This document shows positions 12,159 to 17,251 of a stretch of 17,251 bases of DNA, one piece after another. The stretch covers positions 93,160-110,410 of the forward strand of contig NVUP01000014.1 in NCBI GenBank assembly GCA_002401945.1, read 5' to 3'. The notes under the pieces were generated by a model. The model saw only the letters and a program-made list of their open reading frames with translations. It had not been told where the DNA came from and did no database searches. This DNA comes from Paracoccaceae bacterium (lineage in GTDB: Bacteria; Pseudomonadota; Alphaproteobacteria; Rhodobacterales; Rhodobacteraceae). Position 1 is the stretch's first letter, and each line of letters begins with the position of its first letter. A program made the position numbers and the translations under genes.

Positions 12159-13991
12159 TCACACAGCAACCTTTTGCGCCGCGCGGGATGGCTCTGCCAT
12201 CTCCAACTTGTCCCGCCAATAGGTCTCGCTGGTCAGTCGGCCATAGTCACCCCGATACTGCATCGCCAATGTCTCATAACATTTAAAAAACCGCAGGCCA
12301 TTGCGCAGGAACCGGCCACAGAGCTGCACCGCCCGCCACTTGTCATGACAGACGGTATAGGCCTTGGTTTCCTCGGCATTCAACACCGTGATCTGTGCCG
12401 CCCCCCACACATATCCGATATGGCCACGGTGTTTTGCCCGCAGGGTGATCTTGCGGCCCAGACGGCCATAAAATGGGATCAGCAATCCGTTTAGTGTCAG
12501 CTTCATCAGCAGCCGCCCGCCCCAACTCAGCGGAGTTTTGCGGATCGGTGGCAACCCATGGGTGGAGTCTATATTCTGCCAGGTCTCGCTCTTGGTCAGC
12601 GCCTTCAAATCAGCGCGCCGCTGCGCCATATCAGCGTTTTGATCAAAAAATTCAGGGCCTTGCATCACATCTTCCAAAGCCAAGTTGACCGCCGCCATAG
12701 TGTCGTAATGCATCCGTGGCAGGTTGCGCAGCATAAACCAGGCCGCTATTTTTAGCACCCGCAGCCGCCCCATATCCAACGCTGGCAGGCTCAAGTGATG
12801 CGCCATATGACTGCGCAGGTCCAAATACCAAGTCTGCGGGCTTTCCTTTTCAGTAAAGCTCTCCTGGAACGATACAACGCCGTTTAGGGTGACAATGTTA
12901 AAATCGTTGGCCAGCGAGAAACTGACATCATCCCCCCGGACAAAAAACGGAAAGGCCAGATGCTCGGCCCGTTCCAGCGGAAAGGCAAAATACCACCAGC
13001 CACCATAGAAATTCCACGGCACCGGGCGGCAGGCTGAGGCTTCCATGTCGATCACTTCGTCAACATCCCTCAGGTCGGTGCCCATATGCAACGGCTGGCA
13101 TCCGCCATGAAACAACGCGCCGTTTTCCCAGATTGCCCAGCGGTGCTGCTCACCAATCATCGCACCAGCCACCGCCGTGCCCGGATCCGTTGCATAGGCC
13201 AAAAACTGATAGGTGCGTTCCAGGCTGTCCATATGGATCGAGGCATCATCATCCATGAACAGGCAATGGCTGGCGCCGCGCCCGCGCGCCTCCAGCAACC
13301 CGCGGGTAAAACCGCCAGCCCCGCCCAGGTTGGCATTTGGAATGATGCTGACATGGTCATTGGCTGTCGTTTCAACCGACTGGCCATTGTCGACCACAAC
13401 CATATGCAGATGGTCCTGCATCCAGGACTGGGCGGCAAAGGCGCTGAACCGCGCCATGGTCCGCGCCACTTCGGCCTCCCGCCTGAAGGTGGTCACTGCC
13501 AGCACCAAATCGGGGCTGCGCCGCGGCGCCTGCCTGGTCTGCCAGCTGGCATTGAGCAACGCTCCCTGTCCCAGCGCCCGTAGTTCGAAAAACAACTGCC
13601 CCGGATCATACGGCGGCTGCAGCACATGGCTCAGCTCCAACCGCAGCTGACCGTTTTCCGGAAAGGTAACAATGTCACTAACCACCCGGTCCCAGGATTT
13701 TCCCCGCGATGCCAGAAACACCGACAGCTCAAACTCGCCAGCGCCCTCCAGCAACAGAGACAGATCTTCCAGCCCGCATTCCCGAACCCATTTCTCCCCG
13801 TTGAACAGATTGAACCAGGTGCTAAAGGCGACCAGACCACCGCTGGCAAAGCGCACCCGCCTGCCTCGATCCGATACCGCAACCGGGCCTTTGCTGCGCA
13901 GATACAGATCCCGTTCTGTGCAAATGCCGGACTCGGGCCACATCAGAGATTGCAGGCTATAGAAGCTTGGTAGGTCAGAATGATCAGTCAA
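12159..13991 (-). CDS. GlfT2-like galactofuranosyltransferase (GT2)
   Basis: A 610-residue protein with the two-part layout of mycobacterial GlfT2: an N-terminal beta-rich domain (about 1-170), then a GT-A domain and an alpha-helical C-terminus. Landmarks are VVVDNGQ, NANLGGAGGF, the metal-binding FMDDDAS with DDD at 247-249 (256-258 in GlfT2), FYGGWWYFAFP, RGDDVSF with Asp354-355, and a histidine-rich SHMAHH. It should transfer galactofuranose from UDP-Galf at the inner face of the membrane; Glf is encoded at 4882-6039. The start is chosen as TTG at 13991, preceded by GGAGG with a 7-base gap. An ATG at 14039, one base after the kpsT stop, would add 16 residues but has no clear ribosome site. 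Linkage type and whether it polymerises or only adds single residues cannot be seen. Confidence 0.88.
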   Translation of the reverse strand: MTDHSDLPSFYSLQSLMWPESGICTERDLYLRSKGPVAVSDRGRRVRFASGGLVAFSTWFNLFNGEKWVRECGLEDLSLLLEGAGEFELSVFLASRGKSWDRVVSDIVTFPENGQLRLELSHVLQPPYDPGQLFFELRALGQGALLNASWQTRQAPRRSPDLVLAVTTFRREAEVARTMARFSAFAAQSWMQDHLHMVVVDNGQSVETTANDHVSIIPNANLGGAGGFTRGLLEARGRGASHCLFMDDDASIHMDSLERTYQFLAYATDPGTAVAGAMIGEQHRWAIWENGALFHGGCQPLHMGTDLRDVDEVIDMEASACRPVPWNFYGGWWYFAFPLERAEHLAFPFFVRGDDVSFSLANDFNIVTLNGVVSFQESFTEKESPQTWYLDLRSHMAHHLSLPALDMGRLRVLKIAAWFMLRNLPRMHYDTMAAVNLALEDVMQGPEFFDQNADMAQRRADLKALTKSETWQNIDSTHGLPPIRKTPLSWGGRLLMKLTLNGLLIPFYGRLGRKITLRAKHRGHIGYVWGAAQITVLNAEETKAYTVCHDKWRAVQLCGRFLRNGLRFFKCYETLAMQYRGDYGRLTSETYWRDKLEMAEPSRAAQKVAV

Positions 13992-13998
13992 TGGGTGG

Positions 13999-14003
13999 CC
14001 TCC
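13999..14003 (-). promoter_or_regulatory. Ribosome binding site favouring the TTG start of the GlfT2-like gene
   Basis: GGAGG on the minus strand, 7 bases before TTG at 13991. The competing ATG at 14039 lacks such a site. Confidence 0.5.
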
Positions 14004-14040
14004 AAGTCCGCCTCTCTTTAGTCTTCCGTCGCCGCACATT

Positions 14041-14694
14041 TCAACTCATCATTTCCTGATGCAGGGCAATGGCTTCTTCAAGGTCCTCAAAATACTGCAT
14101 TCTGCCATGCTCCAGCACGATGCCGGCATTACAGAATTTGCGCACCTGCCCCATTGAGTGATTGACCATGATGGCACTGGACTGCTGCATCCGATCGGCA
14201 AACAGGATCCGGCTTTTGCGCTTGAACTGGGCATCTCCCACTGCGGTCACCTCATCAACCAAGTAGGTGTCAAACCGGATCCCCATTGAGGCGCCAAAGG
14301 TCAACCGCGAGCGCATGCCCGATGAATAGCTGCGCATGGGCATATGGTAAAATTTACCCAGCTCGGCAAACCCATCGACAAAGGCCACCAGCTCATCGGT
14401 ATCGACACCATAGATCCGGGCGATAAATCGCACATTTTCGGCGCCACTCAGGTCCTTGTGAAACGACGCCCCCAGCCCCACCGGCCAAGAGATGCTGCCA
14501 TCGCTAACCACCCGCCCATGATCCGGGCGCATGGTGCCCGCGATGATTTTAAGCAGGGTTGATTTCCCAGCGCCGTTGCGCCCCAACAGCGCCAGAGATT
14601 TCCCGGTGGGCAAGGTCAGGTTCAGATTATCGATGACGATCTTGCGCTCGCCCTCCAGCCAGAAGCTTTTGGTCAGGTTCTCAAAACGGATCAT
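14041..14694 (-). CDS. kpsT: Capsule polysaccharide ABC exporter, ATP-binding protein (KpsT-like)
   Basis: A 217-residue ATPase of an ABC-2 polysaccharide exporter. Walker A is GRNGAGKST (residues 38-46), the signature is YSSGMRSRLTFG, Walker B is YLVDEVTAVGD and the switch histidine is in NHSM. The start at 14694 (MIRFENLTKSF) gives the usual KpsT length; a start further upstream would lie inside kpsE. It begins 5 bases after the kpsE stop and ends one base before the first possible start of the GlfT2-like gene, so the three form one operon. Its membrane partner is the divergent kpsM-like gene at 16173. It powers export of a lipid-linked glycan across the inner membrane. Confidence 0.94.
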   Translation of the reverse strand: MIRFENLTKSFWLEGERKIVIDNLNLTLPTGKSLALLGRNGAGKSTLLKIIAGTMRPDHGRVVSDGSISWPVGLGASFHKDLSGAENVRFIARIYGVDTDELVAFVDGFAELGKFYHMPMRSYSSGMRSRLTFGASMGIRFDTYLVDEVTAVGDAQFKRKSRILFADRMQQSSAIMVNHSMGQVRKFCNAGIVLEHGRMQYFEDLEEAIALHQEMMS

Positions 14695-14699
14695 AGGGC

Positions 14700-16082
14700 T
14701 CAACTGCGGTCCCGGATTGAATAATAAATCAGCGACAGGATAGACCAACCCAGCAACAGGAACAGCCCGGCCAGCCCGGCCAGAATAAACCGCTGCGGGT
14801 ACTGCGAATCTTCCGCCTGGGTTGGCTTGATATAGGTGGCCAGATAGCGGCTTTGGCGCACCGCATCGTCGCGTGCCACTTCCAGCGCAGTCAAGGCCGC
14901 ACGATAAGACGTCTCGGCATATTCCAGATCCACAGTCAGCCGCTCAAATTCGGAAATCAGCGACGGGTAATCCTCGCCCACAGCCCCGGTCTCGGTACTG
15001 GCTGAAGTAAAGGTCTGACGTTCTATATCGATACGGTCGCGGATCACGTCAATGCGCTGGCGGGCCGTTTTCAGCCGTGGATCCCCCTCGCTGACGCTGC
15101 CGCGCAGCAGGTCAAAGTCGATCAGTGCTTCAGCCAGTTGCTGCTGCAGATTGTTCATCACCCCCATGCGGCCCTGAATGTCGGCGTTTGGATCGACAAT
15201 ACGGGTGCGGGTGCGGAATTGGGTCAGCGCCTCGCGGGCGGCCTTCAGCCGTTCGATCGCCTCGTCCAGATCGGCCTGAGCATATCCCATCGCATCCTCG
15301 CGGGCACGGGCGTTCAGAACATTGATGCGAGTCTGGCTCTCGGCGACAATCTCGCGCGTGATGGCCTGCGCCATCACCGCATCAAACGCCACCGCCTGCA
15401 CTTCAATCAGCCCAGAAGAGCCATCATAAGAAATGCTAACCACTCGCTGCCAGTACCAGACCAGATCTTCAAGACTGGCATCCGGCCACAGCGAAAAAGC
15501 CCAGTCATCCGGCCAGCGTTGCGCATAATGCGCCTTCAGGCCCAATCGCGCATCAACCACTTTGGCCATTTCCTGGCTTTGGATGAACTCATAGAGAATA
15601 TCGCTGTCCGAAGCTGCGTTGCCACCGGCAAATTGTGCCAACCCGCCCAGCAGATCATTGGCGCTGCTGCTTTCTTGGCTGCGCACAGTAAACCCGGTGG
15701 TGGAGATATACTGATCCCCAGCCACGGTCCACAGATACAAAACCACCGCCACCAGCGGCGCCAGCACCAGCAGAAGGAAACTGGCCAGCAGCCCCACATG
15801 CCGCTTTTTCATCCGCGCCGGACGGGCGACCGGTGGCAATTGCAGGGCCGCCAGCTCTGGGGCAGCCAAGGCTTTGGCCGCCGCTCGTCTTTTTTTGCGC
15901 CGCTGTTTATTACCTTTGCCACGGCCCTTGCCTCTCCCGCCCCCTGGCACCAACAGTTGCACATTGCTTTGTGGGTCGGGTTCAATGACCTCGTTGCCGA
16001 CAACTTCGGTTTGCACAGCGGGTGCAGCCGGATCATCCGGCAAGGACCGTTTCGGGTCGGGAGAAGAATTACCCTGCTTCAT
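14700..16082 (-). CDS. kpsE: Capsule export inner-membrane protein (KpsE/BexC-like)
   Basis: A 460-residue polysaccharide co-polymerase-type protein that links the ABC exporter to the outer-membrane channel through the periplasm. A cytoplasmic tail of about 90 residues contains a strongly basic Gly/Arg/Lys stretch (about 50-66). Transmembrane segments lie at about 95-121 and 431-453. Between them is a periplasmic domain with GDQYISTTGFTVRS after the first segment and long coiled-coil stretches (about 240-420). The layout and length match KpsE, BexC and CtrB, apart from the longer basic tail. The ATG at 16082 is used here; a TTG three codons upstream (16091) has a slightly better placed AGG and may be the true start. 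It opens the leftward export operon and diverges from kpsM. Confidence 0.9.
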   Translation of the reverse strand: MKQGNSSPDPKRSLPDDPAAPAVQTEVVGNEVIEPDPQSNVQLLVPGGGRGKGRGKGNKQRRKKRRAAAKALAAPELAALQLPPVARPARMKKRHVGLLASFLLLVLAPLVAVVLYLWTVAGDQYISTTGFTVRSQESSSANDLLGGLAQFAGGNAASDSDILYEFIQSQEMAKVVDARLGLKAHYAQRWPDDWAFSLWPDASLEDLVWYWQRVVSISYDGSSGLIEVQAVAFDAVMAQAITREIVAESQTRINVLNARAREDAMGYAQADLDEAIERLKAAREALTQFRTRTRIVDPNADIQGRMGVMNNLQQQLAEALIDFDLLRGSVSEGDPRLKTARQRIDVIRDRIDIERQTFTSASTETGAVGEDYPSLISEFERLTVDLEYAETSYRAALTALEVARDDAVRQSRYLATYIKPTQAEDSQYPQRFILAGLAGLFLLLGWSILSLIYYSIRDRS

Positions 16083-16172
16083 ATCGGTCAATCTCGGCCT
16101 ACATCCGTTTGTAATTGGCTTTAGTTGCTGCCATAGTATGGCTTGCTAACGTCTGCATCACAATGGGCTTTC
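16083..16172. promoter_or_regulatory. Divergent intergenic region between kpsE-like and kpsM-like genes
   Basis: A 90-base region that must hold start signals for both directions. A weak plus-strand candidate is TTGTAA (16109-16114) with TAGTAT (16134-16139), but the 19-base spacing is poor. No clear operator repeat is seen. Confidence 0.3.
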
Positions 16173-16994
16173 ATGGTCAGCATTCCTCCCGCGGCAGCGC
16201 CTGCCCAACGTCCAAAACCCGTCGGCAAACGTCGTTTTGCCACCCTGCGCACCATCTTCGCTCTGGTGCTGCGCGAGATGTCCACACGTTACGGGCGCAC
16301 CCCCGGAGGCTACCTCTGGGGTGTCCTGGAACCCCTGGCCACCGTCATATTTCTCAGCCTTGGGTTTTCACTGGTTCTGCGCTCCCCCTCTCTGGGCACC
16401 AGCTTTTTGCTGTTCTACGCGACCGGCTATTTGCCGTTCAATTTCTACCAGGTGCTGTCCGGCTCCATCGCCTCAGCTCTGAGCTTTTCCAAACCACTGC
16501 TGAAATACCCCGCCGTGACCTGGCTGGATGCGGTGATGGCACGGTTTTTGCTCAACAGCCTGACCAACATTCTAATCGCGGCCCTGCTGTTTACCGGCAT
16601 CCTGGCGGCCATCGGCAACCGCTCGGCTCTGGATCTGCCAGCAATTGTTCTGGCCATTGGCCTGGCGATGATTTTTGGCTTGGCAGTGGGGGTCCTCAAC
16701 TGCGTGCTGATGGGGCTTTATCCAGTATGGAAAATGACCTGGGGCATCGTCACCCGGCCGCTATTTCTAGCCTCGGGGGTGCTTTTTCTCTACGATGACC
16801 TACCACCGATGGCACAGCAGGTACTGTGGTATAATCCACTGATCCATATCACCGGGTTGACGCGCACCGGATTCTTTTCCACCTACAACCCCGCCTACAT
16901 CAGCGTCATCTATGTTCTGGTTGTCAGCCTAATAGTGCTCACCCTGGGGCTGGTGCTGATGGGCCGCTATCACCGGGTCATTCTGAACCGCTAA
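16173..16994 (+). CDS. kpsM: Capsule polysaccharide ABC exporter, permease (KpsM-like)
   Basis: A 273-residue ABC-2 type permease. After a basic cytoplasmic tail come REMSTRYGRTPGGYLWGVLEP (residues 34-54), the typical KpsM interface helix and first membrane entry, and then about six hydrophobic segments (about 52-72, 78-100, 125-150, 155-184, 189-208, 243-267). It forms the exporter with the KpsT-like ATPase. The ATG at 16173 is preferred; a TTG at 16143 would add ten residues, and neither has a strong ribosome site. The gene is transcribed away from kpsE-kpsT, unlike the classical kpsMT operon. Its last 17 bases overlap the end of a convergent glycosyltransferase gene. Confidence 0.93.
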   Translation: MVSIPPAAAPAQRPKPVGKRRFATLRTIFALVLREMSTRYGRTPGGYLWGVLEPLATVIFLSLGFSLVLRSPSLGTSFLLFYATGYLPFNFYQVLSGSIASALSFSKPLLKYPAVTWLDAVMARFLLNSLTNILIAALLFTGILAAIGNRSALDLPAIVLAIGLAMIFGLAVGVLNCVLMGLYPVWKMTWGIVTRPLFLASGVLFLYDDLPPMAQQVLWYNPLIHITGLTRTGFFSTYNPAYISVIYVLVVSLIVLTLGLVLMGRYHRVILNR

Positions 16995-17251
16995 CAGGAC
17001 CTTCATCCGCCAGTGCCAAGACATTGCCGTGCGACCGGCCCAGACGTCGGCCCAATCCGTCACCGATGGCCCGCCAGGTCAGCCGCAGATACGCGCGCCG
17101 CACGCCGCGGTGATGGCGCACCTTGAGGATCCATTTGGGCAGCACCACCAGCAACGCCGGCCAGAACCACCAGCCCGCCGCCTGGCGATACAACAGCAAC
17201 AGGTTGCGGTGGTGGTAATAGACCTTCCACAGCGGTCGGAACCTCTGCCCC
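16978..17251 (-). CDS. GT2 family glycosyltransferase, C-terminal part (cut by window edge)
   Basis: The last 90 codons of a gene that enters from the right edge. The protein shows WKVYYHHRNLLLLYRQ, then WWFWPALLVVLPKW, and ends with AIGDGLGRRLGR; this is the typical end of WbbL-like GT2 enzymes (YY-x2-RN, a hydrophobic helix, then DGL-x-G-R-x-G). The catalytic part is outside the window, so donor and acceptor are unknown. Its stop at 16978-16980 lies inside the 3' end of the convergent kpsM-like gene. It is probably part of the same polysaccharide locus. Confidence 0.82.
   Translation of the reverse strand, partial: GQRFRPLWKVYYHHRNLLLLYRQAAGWWFWPALLVVLPKWILKVRHHRGVRRAYLRLTWRAIGDGLGRRLGRSHGNVLALADEGPVSGSE

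Noticed and set aside
15138..16124. Open frame on the plus strand (328 codons)
   Set aside because: It is antisense to the kpsE-like gene and rich in His, Gln and Arg with no domain.

Overview
The window looks like part of a surface-polysaccharide (capsule) locus of a GC-rich alphaproteobacterium, most likely a marine Rhodobacteraceae (Roseobacter-type) species. That placement is an inference from gene content, codon use and the style of the sulfotransferase and KpsE-like proteins. No rRNA, tRNA, CRISPR array, insertion sequence or integrase is visible, and no stretch above 300 bases lacks a gene. Almost all the DNA is coding.

Layout, left to right. (1) A minus-strand operon, read from 7044 down to 1: a sulfotransferase (6130-7044), UDP-galactopyranose mutase Glf (4882-6039), a 1494-residue protein with three glycosyltransferase domains (401-4885, overlapping glf by GTGA), and the N-terminal part of another sulfotransferase-like gene (1-346, running off the left edge). 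(2) A divergent plus-strand pair: a three-domain adenylation/acyl-carrier/SGNH protein (7159-9957) and a translationally coupled sulfotransferase (9957-10928). The short divergent intergenic region holds a perfect inverted repeat that could be an operator. (3) A second minus-strand operon, read from 16082 down to 10997: a KpsE-like capsule export protein, a KpsT-like ABC ATPase, a GlfT2-like galactofuranosyltransferase, and a P-loop sulfotransferase-like protein. It converges with the plus-strand pair over a hairpin at 10944-10998. (4) The KpsM-like ABC permease on the plus strand (16173-16994), divergent from kpsE, with its 3' end overlapping the 3' end of a partial minus-strand GT2 glycosyltransferase (16978-17251).

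How the genes fit together (inference from families and context): Glf makes UDP-galactofuranose, and the GlfT2-like enzyme and the multi-domain glycosyltransferase assemble a galactofuranose-containing glycan. Up to four PAPS-dependent sulfotransferase-like proteins may sulfate it, and a KpsM/KpsT transporter with a KpsE-type periplasmic adaptor exports it. KpsD-, KpsC- and KpsS-type genes are not in the window.

The most unusual item is the 932-residue protein at 7159-9957. It carries, in one chain and in order, the equivalents of DltA (amino-acid adenylation), DltC (carrier protein) and DltD (SGNH domain), with no signal peptide, and it is coupled to a sulfotransferase. It may be a cytoplasmic system that puts an amino-acid or other acyl ester on the glycan or its precursor.
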